A stretch of DNA of 64,000 nucleotides from Myxococcales bacterium. Its GTDB lineage: Bacteria; Myxococcota_A; Polyangia; Haliangiales; Haliangiaceae. Below, one piece after another: positions 45,701 to 54,700 of this stretch. Positions within the stretch are counted from its first letter, which is position 1. Each line of letters begins with the position of its first letter. Location of the stretch: assembly GCA_016706545.1 (NCBI GenBank), contig JADJJK010000003.1, positions 1-64,000 on the forward strand, given 5' to 3'. Position numbers and translations under genes: made by a program. The notes beneath the pieces were generated by a model that saw only the letters and a list, made by a program, of their open reading frames with translations, was not told the origin of the DNA and made no database searches.

Positions 45701-48700
45701 GTTCGCCGACGAGGGCTACCCCAGGTCCATCGCCGGCTCGTTCGAGGCCGAAGGGGTGACCCCGCTGCCGGGGGTGATGCACGGCCGGGTGGACGCGGCC
45801 TTCCGCGACCGCGACGGCTCGTACGTGTTCTTCGCCGGGGACCGCTTCATCCGCTCGACGGCGCCGTTCGCGCTGCAGGACGTCCGTGGGCGCTGGGGCA
45901 AGGTGCGCAACTACGTGTTCGATGACGACCGGGTGGACGCCGCGTTCGTACACGGCGATCACACGTACCTGCTGCGCCGCGATCAGCTGGTGCGCTACAC
46001 CGGCGGCGAGTACGGCTATGCCGACGAGCGCACTCCGGTCAGCTTCGGCAACCTGGCCGAGACCGACGCGCTGCTGCGGGTGCTGCGCCGCTTCCCGCAG
46101 GGCGTGGAGGCGACGATGACCGGGCGCGACAGCGCGCTGTACGTGTTCGGCGACGGCGGCTACGCCAGCTCGGCGGCGCCGGATCTGCGGCAGCCGATCC
46201 GCGAGCGCTGGGGCCGGGTGCGCAACCTGTTCGTGGACCACGCGCGGGTGGACGCGGCGCTGCGCCACGGCGGCAAGACCTTCCTGTTCTGCGGCGATCA
46301 GTACGTGCGCTACTCCGGCGCGGACACTCAGCACGTCGACGAGGGCTACCCCAAGCGGGTGCGCGGCAACTGGAACCAGCGGGAGGGCGCGGGCCAGATC
46401 CCGGACGCGCTCGCCGAGCCGATCACCGCGGTGGCCACCGGCACAGCGGACGAGCTGTACTTCTTCGCCGGCACGCAGTGCGCCGCGCCGGACGGCAGCC
46501 GCGCCGAGATCGCGCAGCAGTGGGGCCGGGTGCGTAGCGAGCTGGAGCGGCTGGGCCGGGTGGACGCGGCGCTGGTGGACGGCGCCGGCAAGCTGCTCCT
46601 GTTCACCGGCGATCAGCTGCACCGCTACAGCTCGCCGGAGCAGCCGGTGGCCGACGAGGGCTACCCGCTGCGCCTGGCCACCGGCTGGCCGCTGCAGGGC
46701 ACGGGCTGGGCGGTGCCGCCGGCCTTCGAGGCGGGCATCTCGGCCGCGCTGCGCACCGCCGACGACCGCACGTACTTCTTCAGCGGGCAGCAGTACGCGC
46801 GGGTCGATCTGACGGGCACGCCGGCGCCCATCGCCGGGCACTGGGGCCAGGTCCGCAACGCGCTGGCCGCCTCCAGCCGGGTGGACGCCGCGTTCCGCGA
46901 TCCGCAGGGCAAGACCTACCTGTTCCGCGACGATCAGTTCGTGCGCTACAGCGCCGGCTACGATGGCGTGGTCGACGAGGGCTACCCGCTGGCCATCGGC
47001 GCTCGCTGGGGCGCGCTGCCGGCCAGCTTCCAGAGCGGGATCGACGCCGCGCTCACCTACGTGGTGGACGGCGTGCCGCGCCTGTACCTGTTCCGAGGCC
47101 GCCAGTACGTGCGCTACAGCACCAGCAACTACGCCCAGGTCGACGCCGGGTACCCCAAGCTCATCGCCGACGGCGACAACGTGGAGGGCGCGTTCTTCCG
47201 CGGCTTCGCGGTACACGATCCGGATCACGGCAGCGATCACGACGACATCGATCTCGACGCCATCTACGTGGACACCTTCGCGAGCCGGCCGCGCATCTGC
47301 GTCTTCTACCGGCGCGGCAACAACGGCGAGCAGTGGCAGCGCGAGTATCGCTACGAGAACAGCCGCTTCCGCTGGAACAACGGCCGCCGGGTCGACGGCA
47401 TGTCCGAGTACGCGCCGTACACGTTGTTCACCGCTGCCTTCGTGGCGCCGGACGGCACCTTGCACCTGTTCACCGATGAGCGCTGCACCACCCGGCCTGC
47501 CGCCGGTGGCGCGCTGACCCCGCCAGTGACCACCCGCGATCGCTGGGGCAAGGTGCGGAACCGGTTCGTGGAGCTGGGCCGGGTGGACGCCACGCTGACC
47601 TTGCCGGACGGTCGCACCTACCTGTTCTGCGACGATCAGTTCGCGCGCTACAGCGGCACGTTGCGGCCGGGCGACGCGACCTTCACGGTGGACGAGGGTT
47701 ACCCGCGGACGACCGCCACCGGGTTCGCCGGGGAGGGCCTGGCGTTCACGCCGCCGTCGGTGGCGCAGCCCCAGGGTTTCGCGCTGGCGCGCGACGCCAG
47801 CGGCCGGATCCACGTGTTCGACGGCGCGCAGTACACCTACGCCGGCAACCCGGGCGCGCCGGTGGCCCTCACCAGTCGCTGGGGAAAGGTGGACAACCGG
47901 ATCGCGCAGCTCTCGCGCGTCGACGCCGCCTACCGCGCCGAGAACGGCAAGCTGTACCTGTTCTGCGACGACCAGTTCACCCGCTACAGCGGCGCGCTGG
48001 TCCCCGGCGCGCCGGCCTTCTTCACCGACGAGGGCTACCCGCGCCGGCTGACCAGCTGGGCGGGCGAGGGCCTGCCGGTGGCGATGCCGCCCCGCTTCAC
48101 CGCGCTGGGCTCGGCGATCTTGCGCGATGACCAGGACACGTACGTGTTCTCCGGTAGCTCGTTCACCAGCGCGCAGGCGCCGGTGCCGCGGCCGGTGCTG
48201 GAGCAGTGGGCGCGGGTGCGCAACCAGCTGCAGGCGCAGAACCGGGTGGACGCGGGCTTCGTGCTGGCGCGCGGCGCCGGCACGGTGACGCTGATGTTCT
48301 GCGACGACCAGTACGTGCGCTACAGCGGCGGCTACGACGACTTCGTGGACGAGGGTTATCCCAAGCAGCTGGCGCGCCTGGCCGAGACCGAGGGCGTGTT
48401 CGCGCTGCCGCCGGAGCTGCTGGGCGGGGTGCGGGCGATGTTCGCCGGCGCCGACGGCGCGCTGCACGCCTTCGATCGCGCGGCGGCGCCCGGCGCGGCG
48501 CAGCGCTACGTGTCGTCAGCGGCGCCAGCGCAGCTGCGCGCGCCGCGCGAGGTGTGGGGCAGGGTGGAGAACCAGCTCTTCGATCACAACTTCGTGGGTG
48601 CGGCGCTGACCCCGGGCAGCGGCCCGGGCGCTGACAAGCTGTACCTGTTCAGCGGCGAACAGTACGTCCTCTACTCGGACAGCCAGCAGGAGGTGGTGGA

Positions 48701-51700
48701 CGAGGGCTATCCGCGCAAGGTGGCCACCGGCTGGGCCGGCGAGCTGGGGGTGGGCGCGTTGCCGCCCATCCTGCTGCCCATCCTGGCGCGCGGGGTGGAC
48801 GCGGCGCTGGCGCTCGGCGAGGCGCAGGTCCTCTTCGTCGAGGACCAGGTGGTGGACAGCCGCGAGCTTGCCACCCCGCGGCCGCTCATCGAGGGCTGGG
48901 GCCGGGTGGACAACCGCCTGCAGCAGACCTCGCGCGTGGACGCCGCGCTCTTGGCCCCCAGCGGCGCGCTGGTGCTGTTCACCGGCGATCAGGTGTCGCT
49001 GTACTCCGGCCCGGCGCGCGACTACGTGGACGAGGGCTACCCCAAGGTGCTGGCCGGCAGCCTGGGCACCGCCTGGCCGGCCGCGTTCCAGCGCGACCTG
49101 GACTCGGCCTGTGCCTTCGAGGGCCGGACGTACCTGTACAAGGGCGCCGAGCACGTCCGCATCTCGGACCTGCGGCTGCGCACGCCCGACCGCGACTACC
49201 CGCGACCCATCCTCGACAAGCTGGGCGACCGGCGCGACTTCACGCTGGGCGCTCTGCCCGAGGTGTGGAGCTTCGCCGAGCTGGCGGCGGACCACGCCTC
49301 GCCGCCGCTGACCCTGCTGGAGTACCTGAGCCTGGAGGCGCCCACGGTGGCGCAGCTCTCCGCGATGACGCGCTGGCCCGAGGCGGAGCTCACGCAGCTG
49401 CTGGCCCTGCCGTTGACCGCGCACGGCACCGCCGACCGGCGGTTCTTGTCCACCGCGCTGCCCGGCGCCGGCCTGGGCGATCTGCGCACGCTGGCCGCGC
49501 TGGCCCGGCACTTCGCGTTCGCCGACGGGCTGGGCGCGACGCCGTCGAGCCTGCGCCGCCAGCTCTCGGACCTGGCCTATGGCGCCGGCCCGCGCGACCT
49601 GGCCGCCGCCGCGGAGCTGGCGGAGAGCCTGATCAAGGCGCGCACCGGCGCGGCCGAGTGGCCGGCGGTGCAGAAGGCGCTGCGCGATCCGCTGGGCGCC
49701 GCCACCCGCGACGCGCTGGTGGCGTACCTCCTGCACGCGCGCTCGCTGCGCGAGGCCAACGATCTGTACGAGTACCTGCTGCACGACGTCAGCATGGGGC
49801 AGGAGGCGACCACCTCGCCGATCGTCGAGGCCATCGCCAGCATCCAGCTCTACTACCACCGCGCGCTGATGAACCTGGAGGAGGCGCCGCCGGCCCTGCT
49901 CGGCGAGCTGCAGGCGTGGTGGTCGTGGATGAAGAACTACCGGATCTGGGAGGCCAATCGCCGGGTGTTCTTGTACCCGGAGAACTACCTGCGGCCGGAG
50001 CTGCGCCCGGTCAAGAGCCCCGGCTTCGAGGAGCTGGAGCAGAACCTGCTGCAGGACGAGATCACGGTGGCGGCGGTGCAGAAGGCGTACACCACGTACC
50101 TCGACAAGTTCGCCGAGGTGTCGCGCCTGCGCATCGCCGGCGGCTACGTGTACCGCGACGATCTGGGCGAGGCCTTCGTGGCGGTGTTCGGCTTCGCGCG
50201 CACCGAGCCGCTCACCTACTACTTCCGGCGCGGCAAGCTGCCCCAGCAGGCCAGCGAAGCCATCTCGTGGAGCCCGTGGCAGAAGCTGGAGATCTCCATC
50301 AACGCCGAGCGCGTGCAGCCGGTGTACGCGTTCAACCGGCTGTTCCTGTTCTGGCTGGAGCCGCAGACCACCAACGACACGGAGTTCCGCACCGGCGGCA
50401 GCTACGGCGGCTCGGACGCGCCGCAGACCGCCAGGCCGGTCATCAAGTACTCGTTCTACAACATCAACGAGGAGTGGATCGCGCCGCAGACCCTGCGCGC
50501 CGAGCTGCGCAAGGACCCGCGCGACGGCAAGCGCGAGCGCTCCTGGCTGACCACGGAGCTGGAGGAGGCCCGGCTCTACGTCACCAACCCGTCGCTGCAG
50601 AGCGAGTACGATCCGGAGGCGTACATCTACGTGCTGGCGGCGCTGCCCGACTTCAGCGATCCGCTGGTGGGCCGGCTGACCGCGGCGCTGGACTTCGAGC
50701 CGCGCGCGGCGATCGGCGACGCCGAGGCGCGGGCGATCACCAGCTCCATCGATCTGCGGCCGGGGTTCCCGGCGCGGCTGGGGCTGACGCCGGACGCATC
50801 GTCGCGCTGGGGCGCGCACTTCCGCGGCGTGATGACCGCGCCGTGGTTCAGCTTCGACGCCAGCGGCGGCAGCTTCCTGTGCCGACCGGTCGAGCCGGCG
50901 CCGATCTCGCTGGACGATCTCAAGCCAGCAGATCGAGCTGCGCGGCAAGGCGTTCGCCAACGTCGACACCGGCTTTGGCCTGGCCGACGGCGACCTGCAC
51001 GTGTTCGCGCACGAGGACGGGCGCGCCGTGTACCATCGGCACGCGGCGCCAGCGGGCGGCGGCCTGCGCGCGTGGCAGCCGCCGGTCTACGCCGACAGCC
51101 TGCTGCCCGACGGCCAGCCGGCCTGGCCGGCCGGCCTGCTGCGCCGGTTCTTCGCGGAGCGGCCGCAGGAGCGCATCCGCGAGGTGATCGCGGCGGCCGG
51201 CATCACCTATGTGGTGACCGGCAGCGGCACCTTCACCTATGGCTCCAGCGCGTACCGGTTCGTGGACCAGGCCTACGAGCCGCTGCCGCTGCGGCCGTCG
51301 CTGGAGCTGCTGGTGAGCGACGCGCCGCTGGCCGAGGACTGGACCACCCTGTTCGACGGCCAGCACACCTTCGTGCGCGCGTTCGCGCGCGATGGTCAGC
51401 TGGTGCTGGTGACGCGCACGCCGGCCGGGGACCTGGCGTACGCGACGCTCGACGTGGGGCAGCTGCGCGCGCGGCCGGGCGTGCCGGCCGGGGCCTTCGA
51501 CGGCTGGAGCCAGCTCGACACCGCGTTCCTGGAGGAGCGCGACAGCGGCCAGCACCTGACGTTCACCCACGGTCGCGCCGTGGTGCGCCTGCGCTGGCAG
51601 GACCAGACCTGGTCGGCGACCGACCTGGACGCCTTCGGGGTGAGCGAGCCTGGCCTCACCGCCGCCTTCACCAGCCCGGATGGCACCCTGTACTTCTTCA

Positions 51701-51707
51701 GCGGTGA
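42729..51707 (+). CDS. Tc toxin TcA-like subunit, N-terminal two thirds, with hemopexin-like repeat array
   Basis: A clear ribosome-binding site (GGGAGG, 42715-42720) precedes MSRQSKAEEAQAM. The first 750 residues match the TcA/VRP1 shell: FTELFGDIDQAEGQAARSVL, SPAAYLVDLLQLRD, RRPDVAQLPLDETRTF, then the helical LTPxELQxASL-type segments and FFLDRANLSSFYLPEQAERQ. From about 45290 to 49215 there is a long array of hemopexin-like repeats. After it come LLEYLSLEAPTVAQLSAMT, YEYLLHDVSMGQEATTSPIV, AIASIQLYYHRALMNLEE, WMKNYRIWEANRRVFLYPEN and YLRPELRPVKSPGFEELEQN, the ABC_toxin_N/neuraminidase-like region of TcA. Genuine coding ends near 50925, where one base too many (CC at LDDLK/QQIEL) shifts the frame; the rest of this frame to 51707 is not real. 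The continuation is the next entry; joined, the subunit would be about 4,150 residues, far longer than a typical TcA of about 2,500. Confidence 0.9.
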   Translation: MSRQSKAEEAQAMSISSADLPSFTELFGDIDQAEGQAARSVLSPAAYLVDLLQLRDSVVSQVPGSDPDGYHARRPDVAQLPLDETRTFGEVPHLEISNAVMKTLAERDLPGDVRAQLASALFPAPLPFSQEHERLALALRKLDVAPSELYRRYQQPLDGLTLARLRLGLSEAELALFTTRRDTEAGVAELWGLRDEAERTALLAGELPLVQRKLGLTLKQLKALLFQDLSDAELLAGAASSFFHNQDLAHPGQHLTLVDADPASPPALDRVRWSDGSPWGLRQLDRVMRVVRLARRLGLSAAELDWALQSSLAGELDSQALVALAVALELRAQTQLPLDEVCALWAVPKRHGHGDGPEPADLFDRLFNRGYAVRLEDLLAQAPGAGLSDALTGRLVAALRITRAELDALTGGLAARGIAAASTLAYVALLHRLVALGRMLALRVGELLPLLDVLDAQWRTAEHEELAVTVPLQDTAGAAARPSFHALAAPGEGGSIAATLLVLQRVFRLQQWAQQRQLSARQLAYLCLERFDDGAVIDGVAPDGALEAALDELYQALLGLLITPTELQTASLSARGAGEVFAALRQAAVLAQLPDTASASSPRALVRAQPLPAELEAALQRGIDERLEVYGGELTGVGVSAEAVAGVLALLVSRGYLEPAGEGLQVARGARSFFLDRANLSSFYLPEQAERQEAIFGALAEKVQAYQRAQASLAAEAAELNSRLLAVVEQQARALQRILSSQLGLADDLTGFLFQLVFGTPEEDTAQTLATLTLPLCELKARAGAAGRALGAAALALAFRRLRQLALLFGKAGLGAAEAKAFADNQGLHRERPDALKLPAGFFDASAQPPRPVRIDGITPLPGGEVAVLSGARYAAFSGADYRLLGTGDLAQLPGVTLPAAFQAGVDAAWRDADGVTYFAAGDSFVSVAGAGAPTTAPTRLAERWGKVKNHLQEQRRIDAALLDDRGRVFLFRGDQYLRTSDAAGLLAGTAFADEGYPRSIAGSFEAEGVTPLPGVMHGRVDAAFRDRDGSYVFFAGDRFIRSTAPFALQDVRGRWGKVRNYVFDDDRVDAAFVHGDHTYLLRRDQLVRYTGGEYGYADERTPVSFGNLAETDALLRVLRRFPQGVEATMTGRDSALYVFGDGGYASSAAPDLRQPIRERWGRVRNLFVDHARVDAALRHGGKTFLFCGDQYVRYSGADTQHVDEGYPKRVRGNWNQREGAGQIPDALAEPITAVATGTADELYFFAGTQCAAPDGSRAEIAQQWGRVRSELERLGRVDAALVDGAGKLLLFTGDQLHRYSSPEQPVADEGYPLRLATGWPLQGTGWAVPPAFEAGISAALRTADDRTYFFSGQQYARVDLTGTPAPIAGHWGQVRNALAASSRVDAAFRDPQGKTYLFRDDQFVRYSAGYDGVVDEGYPLAIGARWGALPASFQSGIDAALTYVVDGVPRLYLFRGRQYVRYSTSNYAQVDAGYPKLIADGDNVEGAFFRGFAVHDPDHGSDHDDIDLDAIYVDTFASRPRICVFYRRGNNGEQWQREYRYENSRFRWNNGRRVDGMSEYAPYTLFTAAFVAPDGTLHLFTDERCTTRPAAGGALTPPVTTRDRWGKVRNRFVELGRVDATLTLPDGRTYLFCDDQFARYSGTLRPGDATFTVDEGYPRTTATGFAGEGLAFTPPSVAQPQGFALARDASGRIHVFDGAQYTYAGNPGAPVALTSRWGKVDNRIAQLSRVDAAYRAENGKLYLFCDDQFTRYSGALVPGAPAFFTDEGYPRRLTSWAGEGLPVAMPPRFTALGSAILRDDQDTYVFSGSSFTSAQAPVPRPVLEQWARVRNQLQAQNRVDAGFVLARGAGTVTLMFCDDQYVRYSGGYDDFVDEGYPKQLARLAETEGVFALPPELLGGVRAMFAGADGALHAFDRAAAPGAAQRYVSSAAPAQLRAPREVWGRVENQLFDHNFVGAALTPGSGPGADKLYLFSGEQYVLYSDSQQEVVDEGYPRKVATGWAGELGVGALPPILLPILARGVDAALALGEAQVLFVEDQVVDSRELATPRPLIEGWGRVDNRLQQTSRVDAALLAPSGALVLFTGDQVSLYSGPARDYVDEGYPKVLAGSLGTAWPAAFQRDLDSACAFEGRTYLYKGAEHVRISDLRLRTPDRDYPRPILDKLGDRRDFTLGALPEVWSFAELAADHASPPLTLLEYLSLEAPTVAQLSAMTRWPEAELTQLLALPLTAHGTADRRFLSTALPGAGLGDLRTLAALARHFAFADGLGATPSSLRRQLSDLAYGAGPRDLAAAAELAESLIKARTGAAEWPAVQKALRDPLGAATRDALVAYLLHARSLREANDLYEYLLHDVSMGQEATTSPIVEAIASIQLYYHRALMNLEEAPPALLGELQAWWSWMKNYRIWEANRRVFLYPENYLRPELRPVKSPGFEELEQNLLQDEITVAAVQKAYTTYLDKFAEVSRLRIAGGYVYRDDLGEAFVAVFGFARTEPLTYYFRRGKLPQQASEAISWSPWQKLEISINAERVQPVYAFNRLFLFWLEPQTTNDTEFRTGGSYGGSDAPQTARPVIKYSFYNINEEWIAPQTLRAELRKDPRDGKRERSWLTTELEEARLYVTNPSLQSEYDPEAYIYVLAALPDFSDPLVGRLTAALDFEPRAAIGDAEARAITSSIDLRPGFPARLGLTPDASSRWGAHFRGVMTAPWFSFDASGGSFLCRPVEPAPISLDDLKPADRAARQGVRQRRHRLWPGRRRPARVRARGRARRVPSARGASGRRPARVAAAGLRRQPAARRPAGLAGRPAAPVLRGAAAGAHPRGDRGGRHHLCGDRQRHLHLWLQRVPVRGPGLRAAAAAAVAGAAGERRAAGRGLDHPVRRPAHLRARVRARWSAGAGDAHAGRGPGVRDARRGAAARAAGRAGRGLRRLEPARHRVPGGARQRPAPDVHPRSRRGAPALAGPDLVGDRPGRLRGERAWPHRRLHQPGWHPVLLQR
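45290..49215 (+). repeat. Hemopexin-like repeat array (about 22 units) inside TcA
   Basis: Units of about 45-65 codons repeat the pattern RVDAAFxDxxGKTYLFxGDQYVRYS ... VDEGYPxxxxxxW. I count about 22 YLF-GDQ-like strands and 11-12 DEGYP-like turns. Four units make one propeller in hemopexin, so this is enough for about five to six propellers. At least two more such turns occur in the C-terminal part (near 51890 and 52060). Confidence 0.85.
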
Positions 51708-54700
51708 TGGCTACGCGCAGATCACGCCGGGGCAGGCCGCGGCGTTCGCGCCGGTGGCCGGGCGCTGGGGGCACTTCCCGCCGATGGCGCCCGCGGCCGC
51801 GGTGCTGGGGCTCGATCAGCGCCTGTACCTGTTCTGCGACGGCTATTGCCTGCGCTACTCCGGCGCGCTGGTGGACTTCGCCTGGGCGCTGGACGCTGGG
51901 TTCCCGCGCCGGTTGCATGACGTGTGGGGCACAGCGTTCCCGCGCGTCACCGCGGCGCTGCGGCTGGACGGGCAGGTGTTCCTGTTCGGCGAGCGCGATG
52001 GCCAGGCCCGCTACGAGCGCTACTCCGCGATGCCGGCCAGCGGCTTCTTCGCCGCCGACGCGACGTACCCCAGGGCGGTGCAGGGCGGCTGGGGCAACCT
52101 GCCCACCGGCTTCAACCTGGGCTTCGACGCGGCGATCGGCCTGGCCGGCGGCGGCGAGCTCGCGGCCGAGCTGGTGCTGACCAAGGACCAGGAGGCGGTG
52201 GCGTACGGCGGCGACACCGGGCACCAGATCTTCGAGGTCTCCGAGGTCAAGTACTCGATCCTGCGCCTGACCAGCAACACGGCGGCGCGCTTCAGCCAGC
52301 TCCTGCTGGGGCTGGGCGTGCCGGGGCTGCTCTCGCTGTCCACCCAGAAGACGCAGGAGCTGCCGCGCTTTGGCACCAACCCCGCCGATCGCGGGCAGGC
52401 GGTGGTGGTGTGCCGCGACACGCGCTACCTCGAGGACTTCCCCGACAAGCCGACCACGCCGCCGCACGGCACGACGCTGGACTTCGACAGCGCCAACGGC
52501 TTCTACTACTGGGAGATCTTCTTCCACATCCCGTACCTGATCGCGCAGGCGCTCAATCAGGCGCAGCGCTTCGAGGACGCGCGCACCTGGTACGAGCACG
52601 TGTTCGATCCGACGGAGAAGGTGACCACTGCCGACGCGCGGCCGTACTGGAAGTTTCTGCCCTTCCACGACGCCACCGACGGCCGCGATCAGAGCTACCT
52701 GGAAGACCCGGATCAGCTCAGCCGGTACCGCGACGACCCGTTCGATCCGCACGGCCTGGCGCAGCTGCGACCGGTGGCCTACCGCAAGGCCTTCGTGATG
52801 AGCTACATCGACAACCTGCTGGACTGGGGCGACCTGCTGTTCCAGCAGTACACGCGCGAGACCATCGGCGAGGCGGTGATGCTGTACGTGCTGGCCGCCA
52901 ACCTCCTGGGCAAGCGGCCCGACGAGCTGGGCAAGCGCAAGCTGGCGCTGCCCACCCAGAGCTACGCCGAGCTGCGCGATGCGCAGCCGCTGGACGAGGA
53001 GCTGCTGGCGCTGGAGCGCGAGCTGCCGCCCACGCCCGAGAGCTTCCTGCTGGCGGCCACGCCCAACGACAGCATCACCAACCCGTACTTCTTCATCCCG
53101 GAGAACCAGCAGTTCATCGACTACTGGGATCGGGTGGCGGACCGGCTGTTCAAGATCCGCAACGGCCTCAACCTGGACGGGGTGAAGCAATCGCTGGCGC
53201 TGTTCTCGCCGCCGGTGGACGTGCTGGCACTGGTCAAGGCCTTCGCCGGCGGCGGCGGGCTGGCGCAGGCGCTCTCGGACTACAACGCGGCGGTGCCGCA
53301 CTACCGCTGCACGTTCCTGCTGGCCAAGGCGCGCGAGCTGGCCGGACGGGCCAGCCAGCTCGGCGGCGCGCTGCTCTCCGCGCTGGAGAAACAGGACGCC
53401 GAGGAGCTGAACCTGCTGCGCAACACGCAGGAGCGCGGCATCCTGGAGCTGACGCTGGACATCAAGCAGCAGCAGCTGGAGGCGGCGCGGCAGTCTGCGG
53501 CCGGCCTGCGCGCGAGCCTGAACAGCGCGAGGACGCGGCAGGCGTACTACCGGCGGATGCTGGCGGAGGGGCTGTCGGGGTATGAGATCTGGCAGCTGGT
53601 GGCGACATCCATAGCTCTCAACTTGACCTACGGGGCAGCCTCGCTGAGTCATGCTTCATCCGGTGCCGCCCTGATCCCGAACCTTGGTTCGTTCTTCGCG
53701 ATCACGTTTGGAGGGTTGCAGATCGCTCCGTCTCTCAAGGCGACATCGGAAGCACTAGGGGCCGCTGCGAGCGCGAACTCATCGATGTCCTCGCTCGCCT
53801 CTCTCCTCGGCGGCTGGGACCGCCGCCGCCAGGAGTGGGAGCTGCAGCGCGACCTGTCCGGCCACGACATCGAGCAGATCACCCGGCAGATCAACGCCGC
53901 CGACATCCAGGTGGAGATCGCGCGCCAGGAGATCCAGGTGCAGCGGCGCCAGATCCGCAACAACCAGTCCATCGACACGTTCATGAAGTCCAAGTTCACC
54001 AGCCAGCAGCTATATCGCTGGATGGTGGGCAAGCTGTCGGCGCTGTACTTCCAGACCTATCAGCTCGCGCTCGACTACGCCAAGTCGGCGGCGCGCGCGC
54101 TGCAGTTCGAACAGGGCTGGACCGAGGGCGAGGCCCCGACCATCGGCGCCTACTACTGGGACAGCCTGCACAAGGGCCTGCTCGCCGGCGAGCGGCTGCA
54201 GCTCGACCTGGACCGCATGGAGAAGACGTACCTGGACAAGAACAAGCGGCGCTTCGAGATCAGCAAGACGGTGTCGCTGATGCTCACCGATCCGCTGGCG
54301 CTGGTGAGCCTGCAGCAGAAGGGCAGCTGCGAGTTCGAGCTGCCGGAGGCGCTGTTCGATCAGGACTTCCCCGGGCACTACTGCCGGCAGATCAAGTCGA
54401 TCTCGGTGTCGTTCCCGGCGGTGGTGGGGCCGTACGAGAACTTCAACGCCACCCTGACCCAGCTGGGGCACCGCACGCTGCTGCGCCCGGACCTCGACGG
54501 GGTCAAGTACCTGCTCACCGGCGAGGGCGAGCAGCCGGGCTCGCTGCGCTTCGACTGGCGGCCGACCCAGCAGGTGGCGCTTTCCCGCGGGGTCAACGAC
54601 AGCGGCCTGTTCCAGCTCAACTACCAGGACGAGCGCTTCCTGCCCTTCGAGGGCACCGGCGCGGTGTCGCGGTGGCGCTTGCAGATCAACGGAGTCGACG

